The notes below the pieces were generated by a model. It saw only the letters and a list, made by a program, of their open reading frames with translations. It searched no databases and had not been told where the DNA came from. Made by a program: the position numbers and the translations under genes. From Acidobacteriaceae bacterium KBS 83 (GTDB lineage Bacteria > Acidobacteriota > Terriglobia > Terriglobales > Acidobacteriaceae), in contig KB906734.1 in the NCBI GenBank assembly GCA_000381585.1, forward strand, positions 310,001 through 374,000: a stretch of DNA of 64,000 bases. Direction: 5' to 3'. Positions 26,347 through 34,388 of the stretch are shown piece by piece; position 1 is the first letter of the stretch, and every line of letters begins with the position of its first letter.

Positions 26347-27237
26347 ATGAATGAATCGGATTTTCTGGCCTCGCAATTCGAACAGAACCGCGGCCATCTG
26401 CGTGCCGTCGCCTACCGCATGCTCGGCTCACTCAGCGAAGCCGATGATGCCGTGCAGGAAGCGTGGCTCAAACTCAGCCGTGCCGATGCGAGCACTGTCG
26501 AGAACCTCGGCGGATGGCTCACCACTGTCGTCGCGCGTGTCTGCCTGGATATGCTGCGCTCCCGCAATGCGCGTCGCGAAGATTCTCTGGAAGAGCACGT
26601 GGACGCGCCGCCCAAACCCGCAGCAGCATCGCACTCGCTCGATCCCGAACAGGAGACGCTGCTTGCCGAATCCGTCGGCCTCGCGCTCCTCGTTGTCCTC
26701 GACACTCTCGCTCCCCCTGAGCGCATCAGCTTCGTCCTGCACGACCTCTTCGCTGTTCCCTTCGAAGAGATCGCCGCCATCGTCGGCCGCACCCCCGCCG
26801 CGACGCGCCAGCTCGCAAGCCGTGCCCGCCGACGTGTCCAGGGCGCAGACACCGGTGCTCACGCCGATCTCGCCAGCCAGCGCAAAATCGTGGACGCGTT
26901 CCTCGCCGCTCTGCGCGCCGGCGATTTCAGCGCACTCGTTGCCGTGCTCGATCCCAACGTTGTCATCAGCGCCGATGCTGTCGCCCAGCCAGTCGAAACG
27001 AAGCGGGAAATCCGCGGCGCAGAGAATTGGGCGCAGGGCGCAATCGTCGCCGCCCGCGGCGCACGCGCCGCACAACCGGCACTCATCGACGGCGAAGTCG
27101 GCCTCGTCGTCGCTCCGAAAGGCCGCCTCTTCCGCGTACTTCGCTTCACCCTGGCACACGGGAAGATCGCCGGGGTCGACGTCATCGGCGACCCTGACCG
27201 CCTGCGCCAGCTCAACATCGCCATCCTCGCCCCATAA
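26347..27237 (+). CDS. ECF sigma factor, SigJ/ECF41 type with SnoaL-like C-terminal domain
   Basis: 296 aa. Sigma region 2 (about 10-80: YRMLGSLSEADDAVQEAWLK, then GGWLTTVVARVCLDMLRSR) and region 4 (about 110-165: LAPPERISFVLHDLFAVPFE, EIAAIVGRTPAATRQLASRA) are followed by about 115 residues of SnoaL/NTF2-like domain that acts as a built-in regulator in this group, with no separate anti-sigma factor. The DGGGR-type motif common in the ECF41 C-terminal domain is not obvious here. It is divergent from the AhpD-like gene. An ATG four bases downstream lies in another frame and is discarded. Confidence 0.88.
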   Translation: MNESDFLASQFEQNRGHLRAVAYRMLGSLSEADDAVQEAWLKLSRADASTVENLGGWLTTVVARVCLDMLRSRNARREDSLEEHVDAPPKPAAASHSLDPEQETLLAESVGLALLVVLDTLAPPERISFVLHDLFAVPFEEIAAIVGRTPAATRQLASRARRRVQGADTGAHADLASQRKIVDAFLAALRAGDFSALVAVLDPNVVISADAVAQPVETKREIRGAENWAQGAIVAARGARAAQPALIDGEVGLVVAPKGRLFRVLRFTLAHGKIAGVDVIGDPDRLRQLNIAILAP

Positions 27238-27243
27238 CAACAA

Positions 27244-27269
27244 AAGCGGGAGGAATCACCCTCCCGCTT
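27244..27269 (-). terminator. Hairpin terminator of the cysteine operon
   Basis: A perfect 10-bp stem AAGCGGGAGG / CCTCCCGCTT with a 6-base loop. On the minus strand it is followed by CTTTTGTTGTT, so it suits termination of the operon ending at 27294. It sits between convergent genes and could also act on the sigma gene from the other side. Confidence 0.75.
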
Positions 27270-27293
27270 CGTCCTTCCCGTGTTTCCGCAGTT

Positions 27294-28505
27294 CTAGTAC
27301 TTGGGTATGGATGGGTCGACTTTGTCCGACCACGCCGTAATCCCGCCCGCCAAGTTCTCCACATGCTGGAAGCCCTGCTGCTGCAGAAACTCCGAAGCCT
27401 TTTGGCTCCGTCCGCCTGACTTGCAATGCACCACGATGTTCTTTTCGCGGTCCAACTCGCTCAAGCGCTTCGGCAGATCGTTCAGCGGAATCAAGTGGCC
27501 GCCGATATTCGCGATCTGATACTCATGCGGCTCGCGCACATCCAGCACAAACACATCCTGGCCCGCCGTCTGCCGTCGCTTCAGTTCCTCCGGCCCGATC
27601 TGCGGAACCCCGTTCTGCACACTCGCCACCTGCGTCGTCTCCTTTGCCGGCGGCGTGATGCCGCAGAACTGGTCGTAGTCAATCAGCTTCGTCACTGTCG
27701 GATGCGTGCCGCACACCGGGCAATCCGGATTCTTCCTCAGCTTCAGTTCGCGGAACCGCATGCCAAGCGCATCCACCAGCAGCAGCCGGCCGACCAGCGA
27801 CTCGCCTTTTGCCTCGCCATTCCCACTCAGAATCAGCTTGATCACTTCAGTCGCCTGGATCACACCCAGAAGTCCCGGCAGAATTCCGAGCACGCCGCCC
27901 TCCGCGCATGACGGCACAAGACCCGGCGGTGGCGGCTCCGGATACAGGCAGCGATAGCACGGCCCATCCGGCGCGCCGAAGACGCTCGCCTGCCCCTCGA
28001 AGCGAAAGATCGACGCATATACATTCGGCTTTCCGCTCAACACGCTGGCGTCGTTCACTAGGTAGCGCGTCTGAAAATTGTCCGTGCCGTCCGCAACGAT
28101 GTCGTAATCCTTCAGGATCTCCATCGCATTTGCCGAGGTCAGCATCGTGTTGTGCTTCACGATTTTCACGCCCGGATTCAGCGCCTGCAGCTTGTCTGCA
28201 GCCGAGTCGAGCTTCGGCCGGCCAACGTCCGGCGTCGAGTGGATCACCTGCCGATGTAGGTTGCTCGCATCCACCGTGTCGAAGTCGACCAGCCCCAGCG
28301 TGCCAACACCCGCCGCCGCCAGATAGAGCAACAGCGGAGCGCCTAGTCCGCCCGTGCCCACGCACAGCACCTTCGCCGCCTTCAGCCGCTGCTGCCCTTC
28401 CATCCCCACTTCCGGCAGGATCAGGTGCCGCGAATAGCGCGCAATCTCTTCATGCGTCAACGCCGGCAACGTTACTGCCGCTGTCGCTTCTGCCACTGTT
28501 GCCAT
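27294..28505 (-). CDS. MoeZ-like E1 adenylyltransferase with rhodanese domain
   Basis: 403 aa, activating the Gly-Gly end of a ubiquitin-like sulfur carrier by adenylation and sulfur transfer. The ThiF/MoeB domain has the nucleotide loop VGTGGLGAP (49-57), the zinc pairs CYRC (183-186) and CPVC (262-265), and the Cys of SCAEGGV (200). The rhodanese domain (about 305-400) carries active Cys361 in VVHCKSGGRS. Domain order and length match mycobacterial MoeZ, which serves CysO. It is the last gene of a five-gene operon with the carrier, JAMM peptidase and cysteine synthase. It could also serve molybdopterin or thiamine carriers elsewhere. Confidence 0.92.
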   Translation of the reverse strand: MATVAEATAAVTLPALTHEEIARYSRHLILPEVGMEGQQRLKAAKVLCVGTGGLGAPLLLYLAAAGVGTLGLVDFDTVDASNLHRQVIHSTPDVGRPKLDSAADKLQALNPGVKIVKHNTMLTSANAMEILKDYDIVADGTDNFQTRYLVNDASVLSGKPNVYASIFRFEGQASVFGAPDGPCYRCLYPEPPPPGLVPSCAEGGVLGILPGLLGVIQATEVIKLILSGNGEAKGESLVGRLLLVDALGMRFRELKLRKNPDCPVCGTHPTVTKLIDYDQFCGITPPAKETTQVASVQNGVPQIGPEELKRRQTAGQDVFVLDVREPHEYQIANIGGHLIPLNDLPKRLSELDREKNIVVHCKSGGRSQKASEFLQQQGFQHVENLAGGITAWSDKVDPSIPKY

Positions 28506-28548
28506 GATTTATCTCCTCTGGACGTCTAATGCGCCGCGTTGCATAGAA

Positions 28549-28881
28549 TCAATCAACATCTATCAGGATCGATTCGCAGGTAATTTGGCAGGAATGCGTC
28601 TCCGCTAGCTGCGTCTTGAAGTCGGTCAACTCCACGATCAGGCACAAGTCTCTGTCGGTAAGGTTAAGCGTCAGAATCTCGCCACCTTCGCATCTTCCAG
28701 TGAAATCCTCAATTGCATTGCCGTCAAAAAGCACTCTCTTAATGCCCGCCGCTCGGATGGAGACGGTGTGCAGGCTGTCGTCAACCTGTACATCTTCCAG
28801 CACGAAGTCGATCGACCCATCCACCTGACGGACGGAGACGATGGTTGACTCGTGGTACCCGATCCTTTGAGCCGATTGCAT
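28549..28881 (-). CDS. Hypothetical protein inside the cysteine operon
   Basis: 110 aa, not recognised. It starts MQSAQRIGYHESTIVSVRQV and is rich in alternating hydrophobic/polar strands (IDFVLEDVQV, ILTLNLTDRDLCLIVEL), which suggests an all-beta domain. It has three cysteines (CEGG, DLCL and two close ones in SCQITC counted as a pair) but no clear motif. Base composition is lower in GC than the flanking genes. It lies between the sulfur carrier gene (49 bp) and the MoeZ-like gene (43 bp) on the same strand, so it is probably co-expressed; a role in the pathway is only inferred from position. Confidence 0.65.
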   Translation of the reverse strand: MQSAQRIGYHESTIVSVRQVDGSIDFVLEDVQVDDSLHTVSIRAAGIKRVLFDGNAIEDFTGRCEGGEILTLNLTDRDLCLIVELTDFKTQLAETHSCQITCESILIDVD

Positions 28882-28930
28882 TCTGTTTCCCAGCCTGAGG
28901 TTGCTTCTTTGCCGTAGCTACCGCCGCAGC

Positions 28931-29206
28931 TCAGCACCCACCCGCGATCGAGGGGATGATCGACAGCGAATCTTTCTCACTCACTGCGGTCTGCTCCTTC
29001 GCATCCAGATAGCGAATGTCTTCATCGTTCAAATACACGTTCACAAACGAGCGCAGCTTCCCATCATCGGTAAACAGGTGCTTGCGCAGGTCCGGATAGC
29101 GCGAAGTCAGCCCGCCCAGCGCCTCGTGAATTGTTGCACCACCCACTTCCACCGTGTCCTGCTTGCCTGTGTACGCCCGCAGCGGCGTAGGGATAAAAAT
29201 CTTCAT
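28931..29206 (-). CDS. cysO: ThiS/MoaD-like sulfur carrier (CysO type) ending Gly-Gly-Cys
   Basis: A 91-aa beta-grasp protein, MKIFIPTPLRAYTGKQDTVE, with RSFVNVYLNDEDIRYL in the middle and a C-terminus SLSIIPSIAGGC. The body matches mycobacterial CysO (FVN-YVNDEDIR, then ILPA-AGG), which carries a thiocarboxylate for cysteine synthesis. Unusually, one cysteine follows the Gly-Gly, so the encoded protein looks like the CysO-cysteine adduct and would need trimming before activation; the JAMM peptidase of the same operon is the obvious candidate. The TGC TGA ending was checked on the minus strand. Confidence 0.88.
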   Translation of the reverse strand: MKIFIPTPLRAYTGKQDTVEVGGATIHEALGGLTSRYPDLRKHLFTDDGKLRSFVNVYLNDEDIRYLDAKEQTAVSEKDSLSIIPSIAGGC

Positions 29207-29297
29207 CGCGAATTCGTCCTCAATCTTTGTATCTCTGAGTCATTTGACTGCCCCAACTGGAGCAAGGTGGGATTCCGTCAGCTGCTTCAGCTATGAA

Positions 29298-29768
29298 TCA
29301 ACATCGAACCGCATCCGGAACACCGCTTCCCACCACCACCCGCTGGTCCTCAAAGCGCTTGTCTTCTTCGGTCGTGCCCGCCAGTAAAAAAGAATTCGTC
29401 ACCTTTGCGGTGCCTTGTTCGACGCTTGTAATCACATACGAGCAGCCGATCCAGTGCGCCTCTTCAAAGTCTGTCTTCGACCACTGCGCCGGATGGTCCG
29501 GATGCGAATGATAAAACCCCACGATGTCCAGGCCGCGCTCGCGTCCCTGCCGCTGGATGCGGATCAACTCCTGCGGAGCGATGTTGTATCGGTTGTGCGC
29601 AGAGTCCGTGCGCGTGTTCCCCGCTTCGACAGCCGACTCGACCGTATTGCCCTGGTCATCGCTCCGACCCAGCAGTACCCCGCAGCACTCGTGCGGGTAC
29701 GTGCGCTCACCATGCCGGCGGATCGTCTCGTACAGTTCGCCCGAAATAGTCAGCGTTGTTGCGCTCAT
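29298..29768 (-). CDS. JAMM/Mov34 (M67) metallopeptidase, Mec+-like
   Basis: 156 aa with a complete JAMM zinc site: Glu27 in PHECCGVLLG, then HSHP (His87, His89) and Ser97/Asp100 in the PAQWSKTD segment. In Mycobacterium the counterpart Mec removes cysteine from CysO-Cys. The ATG at 29766-29768 overlaps the stop of the cysteine synthase gene by 4 bp, so the two are translationally coupled; the frame upstream has no family match. The likely substrate is the carrier encoded 91 bp downstream. Confidence 0.92.
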   Translation of the reverse strand: MSATTLTISGELYETIRRHGERTYPHECCGVLLGRSDDQGNTVESAVEAGNTRTDSAHNRYNIAPQELIRIQRQGRERGLDIVGFYHSHPDHPAQWSKTDFEEAHWIGCSYVITSVEQGTAKVTNSFLLAGTTEEDKRFEDQRVVVGSGVPDAVRC

Positions 29769-30721
29769 TCTTCCCAGAACCTCTCGCTCAGATACTTCTC
29801 CGCCCCGTCGCACAGAATCACCACGATCACCGCTTCGCGCCCCTGCGCATGCTCTTCCTCGGCAATGCGTAGCCCTGCCGCAGTGGCGCCCGCTGCCGAA
29901 ACGCCCACCAGCAGCCCTTCGATGCGGCCCAGTCGCTTCGCCATCGCGTACGCCGCCTCGGTCTCCATTGCTATGTCGCGATCGGCCAGGCCCGGGTCAT
30001 AAATCGGCGGCACAATCGCAGTGGCCATATGCTTCAGGCCCTCAAAGCCGTTGAATGGGGAATCCGGCTGCATGCTGACGCACTGAATACACGGGTTCAG
30101 CTCCTTCAGCCGCCGCGTCGTGCCCACAAACGTTCCGCTCGTCCCTAGGCCGGCAACGAAGTGCGTCACCTGCCCGTCTGTCTGCTTCCAGATCTCGTTT
30201 GCCGTCCCGGGATTATTTGCCGTCCCGCGATAATGCGCCCGCCAATTCTCATCGTTTCCGTACTGGTCGGCGTAGAAGTAGCTCTTCGTATCCTTCGCCA
30301 GTTCGCGTGCCTTGCGGATCGCTCCATCCGATCCGTCAGCCGGATCCGTCCACATCACGTTCGCGCCATATGCGCCCAGAATGCGTTTCCGTTCGGGCGA
30401 CACATTGGACGGCACGCACAGCGTCACTGGAAATCCCCATGCTGCACCCAACATCGCGTAAGCGATTCCCGTGTTGCCGCTGGTCGCATCCAGCAGATGC
30501 TTCCCGCCGCCCAGCAGTCCGCGCTCGAGCGCCGCACCCACAATTCCCGAAGCCGCGCGGTCCTTCACCGACCCGCCCGGATTCATCCACTCCGCTTTGC
30601 CCAGCATGGTTATGCCCGGCAGTTCTGCCGTCAGTCGGTCCAGCCGCACCAGCGGCGTGTTGCCGATGCGATCGGCCAGCGTGGTGCCTAACATCTGCTG
30701 TGTTTCGATTGATGTAGCCAT
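29765..30721 (-). CDS. cysM: Cysteine synthase (CysM/CysK family)
   Basis: A 318-aa PLP enzyme. The cofactor lysine is Lys53 in MNPGGSVKDR, with the phosphate loop TSGNTG and the glycine-rich VAGLGTSGTFVGT. In a CysO pathway this enzyme uses O-phosphoserine (or O-acetylserine) and the carrier thiocarboxylate as sulfur source; the operon supports this, but the substrate is not proven by sequence. It is the first gene of the operon. The ATG at 30719-30721 lies 19 bp from repeat element copy D. Confidence 0.92.
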   Translation of the reverse strand: MATSIETQQMLGTTLADRIGNTPLVRLDRLTAELPGITMLGKAEWMNPGGSVKDRAASGIVGAALERGLLGGGKHLLDATSGNTGIAYAMLGAAWGFPVTLCVPSNVSPERKRILGAYGANVMWTDPADGSDGAIRKARELAKDTKSYFYADQYGNDENWRAHYRGTANNPGTANEIWKQTDGQVTHFVAGLGTSGTFVGTTRRLKELNPCIQCVSMQPDSPFNGFEGLKHMATAIVPPIYDPGLADRDIAMETEAAYAMAKRLGRIEGLLVGVSAAGATAAGLRIAEEEHAQGREAVIVVILCDGAEKYLSERFWEE

Positions 30722-30739
30722 CTCGTCCGAATCCTCAAT

Positions 30740-30834
30740 CCGTTTTCACAAATGCTGTAAGGTCAATCCGCCACGGAGGCGGAGAAGCTGCGTCAGCAGT
30801 TCTTACAAGCCGTACATCGTTGTTGTGAAATCGG
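30740..30834 (-). repeat. Dispersed inverted-terminal repeat element, copy D
   Basis: A 95-bp variant with CCGTTTTCACAAA at 30740-30752 and the weaker partner TTGTGAAATCGG ending at 30834. Read on the minus strand it shares GACGCAGCTT in the middle and ACAGCATTTGTGAAAACGG at the end with the other copies. In this orientation it lies 19 bp upstream of the cysteine synthase start, so it is probably in its leader. Confidence 0.7.
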
Positions 30835-30948
30835 CATATCGGTATGCGACACTGAAAGCATCCGGTCCGGACCGGTAGCGCCTGGCTCCTCCTATAGTGT
30901 AAGCGCTCCGCCCGTCTGGCACGAACCCTAGAGGACCGCCTACCCGTC

Positions 30949-31410
30949 ATGCGCACCAGAATCATTGTCCGCAGCTTCGAACAAGTGCTCCAGATCCTTC
31001 GGGATAACGGATTTGATGTCCGGGACATCCCCGGGGTCGCAGGACAGGTTGTTGTCGGCAAATATGGCGCCGCAGCCGTCCTCGCCCGCAATCCCAAATA
31101 CTCGGCGAAAACCGCCGAAGACGAGCTACACCCCGTCACCTGGATCACACCCCCCGGCTGGGTCCTGCGCGGCAAGATCTCCCGCCTCGTCGACCACGGC
31201 AACCAGAAGCTCTTTGAAACCCCCACCGCCCGCATCGCCGCGACGGCCGACGCGCTCAAATCTATCCACCGCTTCAGCGAAGAGCTCCGCGAAGCCATCG
31301 GCGAGCCCAGCCTTTACAACGAATCCCTCGGCACCGTCAGCAACAGCTACATGTACGACCGCGTCAAAGGCCGCGAGCCGGAACCCGCCACCGCGCCCGA
31401 CGGGCACTAA
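30949..31410 (+). CDS. Hypothetical protein, 153 aa
   Basis: Starts MRTRIIVRSFEQVLQILRDN. It has no signal peptide or membrane segment and no motif that I recognise. A central WITPPGWVLRGKISRLVDHG and the helical second half (TADALKSIHRFSEELREAIG) suggest a small folded cytoplasmic protein. Codon use matches the neighbours, supporting a real gene. It is divergent from the cysteine operon, with repeat copy D in between. Confidence 0.65.
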   Translation: MRTRIIVRSFEQVLQILRDNGFDVRDIPGVAGQVVVGKYGAAAVLARNPKYSAKTAEDELHPVTWITPPGWVLRGKISRLVDHGNQKLFETPTARIAATADALKSIHRFSEELREAIGEPSLYNESLGTVSNSYMYDRVKGREPEPATAPDGH

Positions 31411-31495
31411 CTGGGGGCTGGCAAAAGAATCTGTGATGCCGACCCAGGCGCCGGACGCGCAATGCTGACTCGAATGGCAGCATGCAGATTAGGAC

Positions 31496-31987
31496 TTACT
31501 CCACCTTCTCCCCTGTCGCGATGATCGCATTCCCGTCCGAGACCTCGCGGACCACCCTCCCGTGCTTGGTCACCACGAAAAACACCACCAGAGGAGGGCC
31601 GCCGCTGGAGGGGATCGTGATCGTTGCTGTTCCAGTGCAATCCGCGTTCACGGTGTATGTGCCGCTGCCGGGTGTCCACACCTCGGATGGAGGCGCGCCG
31701 TCGATGACCACATGCTCGACCTGGGTTAGGTGGCCATTGCCGTCATACTCTTGCAGGATTAAGCCACGGATCTGAATGCCGCTTCCGGGAATGCCGAGAA
31801 GGCCTTCCACTGTAAAACCGTAATTGCCATCCAGGGTACGATTCGAACAGTGTCTGCCCCTGTCTCTATCGCCGTCTCCTCTGTCGTTGTTGGCGGCCCA
31901 TAAATATGTGCTTATGACTGCTAAAGCGCAGACGATCATGACCTGCACCGCCATCTTCGCTAGTTTGAAAACAGATTTCCTCTGCAT
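31496..31987 (-). CDS. Secreted hypothetical protein
   Basis: 163 aa with a signal peptide (about residues 1-31, hydrophobic MAVQVMIVCALAVISTYLWA), then a charged Asp/Arg-rich linker and a predicted beta-sandwich-like domain: LDGNYGFTVEGLLG, GSGTYTVNADCTGTATITIP. The two cysteines (CSNRTLDG and NADCTG) could form a disulfide. This resembles small exported proteins common in acidobacteria; function unknown. It stands alone. Confidence 0.65.
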   Translation of the reverse strand: MQRKSVFKLAKMAVQVMIVCALAVISTYLWAANNDRGDGDRDRGRHCSNRTLDGNYGFTVEGLLGIPGSGIQIRGLILQEYDGNGHLTQVEHVVIDGAPPSEVWTPGSGTYTVNADCTGTATITIPSSGGPPLVVFFVVTKHGRVVREVSDGNAIIATGEKVE

Positions 31988-32365
31988 TGTCTTCGACCTC
32001 TTCTTGGGTTGATGAATAGGTCCCGCGATTTAGCCCGATGGTCTCGCTATCCTTCACCAGCTAGGTCAAAGGTGACCGCGGAGGAGGTTAGGTCATCTGC
32101 GCTGGTGGTTGTTGCGAATGGCGCGACCATCCTCGTCAACACGCTGTGAGCCGAGGGTTAGGCTCGTAGGTGGGGCTGCACTCGTCGGACGTGGAATTCA
32201 CCACTGATGAGCCCCTTCAAGTGCCGAAGACTATAGCCGGCGGAAAAAGAGTGTCAATCGAAAAGAGATCATATCGGGTGCCCATGTCCGCCCTATTCGG
32301 AAACGGCACTGGTCAAAGTGACCAGCAACACCCAAGGTGAAGGACCAAAGGAAGCGAACCTCACC
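31988..32365. other. Intergenic region, no gene seen
   Basis: A 378-bp gap between the secreted protein start and the end of rsmI. It holds a perfect 7-bp inverted repeat CTGGTCA-AAG-TGACCAG at 32309-32325 and presumably the promoter of the secreted protein; nothing else is recognised. Confidence 0.5.
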
Positions 32366-33253
32366 TCACGCGCCGCGGGCGCGTCTGCCCGGGCGCCGAG
32401 TCCATTCGCGGTAGACCTCGCTCTTCCCCAACCCACGCTCCCGAGCCACACGCTTCAGCGCATCCTTTTCGCTCAGCCCCTCATCCTTCATCAGCCGCTC
32501 CATCAGCGCGACAATTGATTCCTCGTCCGCATTCGCGACAACAGATGGCCGAGCCTCCACCAGCACCACCATTTCGCCTCGCACCCGCTCGCGCTCTGCC
32601 AGTTGCGCGCGCACATCCACTACGCCGCCTCGCAAAAACTCCTCGTGCAGCTTCGTCAACTCACGCGCCAGCACCACGCCGCATTCCACGCCCCACACTT
32701 TCGCGACGTCCTCCAGCATCTCTAGAATCCGATGTGGTGCCTCATAGAACACCAACGTCAGCGGCTCCCCGCCGGCCGCCACCATTGCTTGCAGCCGCTC
32801 CAGCTCCGTCCGCCGCGCTCCAGCCTTCGATGGCAAAAACCCGCAGAACAGGAACCGCTCCGCCGTCAGCCCGGAGGCTACCAGGGCCGTCAGCGCTGCA
32901 TTCGCCCCCGGCACCGGCACAACCTGCAAGCCAGCGGCTGCCACCGCGGCCGCCACCCGTGCCCCCGGATCGGAGATCCCCGGCAAGCCCGCATCCGTCA
33001 CCATCGCGAGCCGTTCGCCCGCGCGAATGCGCTCCACAGCATCGGCCGCGCACACCTGCTCCTTGTGCTCATCGCAGCTCTTCATCGGCGCATGGATCTC
33101 GTAGTGCGCCAGCAGATGCGCGGTCTCCCGTGTGTCTTCGCACAACACGCGGTCCACGCCGCGCAACACCCGAAGGGCGCGCAGCGTGATGTCCTCAAGA
33201 TTTCCAATGGGCGTTCCGACCAGGTACAGTCCCGGCGGCAATCGATCGGTCAT
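32366..33253 (-). CDS. rsmI: 16S rRNA 2'-O-ribose methyltransferase (C1402)
   Basis: A 295-aa SAM-dependent enzyme of the tetrapyrrole-methylase fold. It starts with LPPGLYLVGTPIGNLEDITL and has VLCEDTRETAHLL, MVTDAGLPGISDPGARV and LVFYEAPHRILEML, which are diagnostic for RsmI. It methylates the 2'-OH of C1402 in 16S rRNA. The C-terminal extension contains the helix-turn stretch SEKDALKRVARERGLGKSEV. It follows the site-2-protease homologue by 28 bp. Confidence 0.95.
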   Translation of the reverse strand: MTDRLPPGLYLVGTPIGNLEDITLRALRVLRGVDRVLCEDTRETAHLLAHYEIHAPMKSCDEHKEQVCAADAVERIRAGERLAMVTDAGLPGISDPGARVAAAVAAAGLQVVPVPGANAALTALVASGLTAERFLFCGFLPSKAGARRTELERLQAMVAAGGEPLTLVFYEAPHRILEMLEDVAKVWGVECGVVLARELTKLHEEFLRGGVVDVRAQLAERERVRGEMVVLVEARPSVVANADEESIVALMERLMKDEGLSEKDALKRVARERGLGKSEVYREWTRRPGRRARGA

Positions 33254-33281
33254 GGCGCAGCACCGCTTCGCCCGCTCACGT

Positions 33282-34388
33282 CTACTCCGCCTGCGCGTGC
33301 CGCTTGCGCTTCTCCGCGAACTGCGTCATGGAATGCATCAGGTGTTGCAACGTCACGATGCCCACCACGCGCTCGCCATCCGTCACCGGCACCAGCGACA
33401 TGCCGCGCCCGCTGAACCGGCTGATCGTTGCGCCCAGCGAGTCTTCCGGCTTCGCCACGTGAAAGCTGCGCTGCATAATGCCTTGCACGTAGCCGTTCCC
33501 CTCGGCGCGCAGCGCATCCGCAATCACCTGCCGGCTCACCACTCCAACCACATTCTGCCCGCGCACAACCGGGAAATCATCCTGCAGCGAGTGGATCGCC
33601 TTCGCCAGCGCGTCCTCCAGCGTGTCCGAGGGCGACAACAGCGAAAAATCCGTCAGCATGATGTCGCGCATGTGCACCGTGTCCACCACGCTCTGAAACA
33701 CCGCCCCCTGGTCCTCAAGCTGCGCTCCGATGAAGATGAAAAATCCCGCCGTCGCCAGCCACAGGTTCGGCAGCAGGATGCCGAGCAGGATCGCGATCAC
33801 CCCGATCATCAGTCCCAGCCCCGCGGCAGCACGCGCCGCCTGCACCCGCCCCTGCACGCGCGAGAACTGGCTGCGCAGCACGCGCCCCGCATCCAGCGGA
33901 TACGCCGGCAGCAGATGCAGCACACCCAGAAATGCGTTGAGCCACACAAACGAGCGGATCATGTGCGCCGGTGTGATCAACGGCCGCGCCAGTAGGTTGA
34001 AGGAGGGAGCAGCACCGGCGATGGTGAGAACGCACAGCAACGCCATGGACAGGCTCACCAGCGGCCCGACGGCGGCCATCTTGATCTGCATCGGCAGTTC
34101 GTTCGAGCGCTCCACGCTGTCGGCATTCGCAAACGACATCAGCCCGCCGATCGGCAGCAGCAGCACACTGCGGATCTGCAGCCCGTGATACGCCGCCGCG
34201 ATCGCCCGCCCTGCCTCCCTCGCCGCCACCGCAACGAACAGCAGTACCCACAGCATGAAGCCGTGCCACTGCGGCATCCCCAGCATGCTGGCGTAACCCA
34301 TGCAGACGCCAAGCAGCAGCAGGAAAAAGGTATGGATACGAATATCCATCCCCCACCACCGCCCCAGCGGAAATGACCAGCCACGCAT
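33282..34388 (-). CDS. Site-2 protease homologue (M50) with CBS pair, HExxH lost
   Basis: A 368-aa membrane protein. Residues 1-215 have the M50 layout, and residues about 240-355 hold two CBS domains (HMRDIMLTDF, FPVVRGQNVVGVVSR, SLVPVTDGERVVGIVT). The metalloprotease motif is replaced: REAGR (57-61) stands where HExxH belongs, and the second motif reads HLLPAYPLDAGRVL, retaining Asp166 but not the usual Asn and DGG. Proteolysis is therefore unlikely and a sensory or scaffolding role is possible. The ATG at 34386-34388 (MRGWSFPLGRW) fits the family start. It is upstream of rsmI on the same strand. Confidence 0.85.
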   Translation of the reverse strand: MRGWSFPLGRWWGMDIRIHTFFLLLLGVCMGYASMLGMPQWHGFMLWVLLFVAVAAREAGRAIAAAYHGLQIRSVLLLPIGGLMSFANADSVERSNELPMQIKMAAVGPLVSLSMALLCVLTIAGAAPSFNLLARPLITPAHMIRSFVWLNAFLGVLHLLPAYPLDAGRVLRSQFSRVQGRVQAARAAAGLGLMIGVIAILLGILLPNLWLATAGFFIFIGAQLEDQGAVFQSVVDTVHMRDIMLTDFSLLSPSDTLEDALAKAIHSLQDDFPVVRGQNVVGVVSRQVIADALRAEGNGYVQGIMQRSFHVAKPEDSLGATISRFSGRGMSLVPVTDGERVVGIVTLQHLMHSMTQFAEKRKRHAQAE

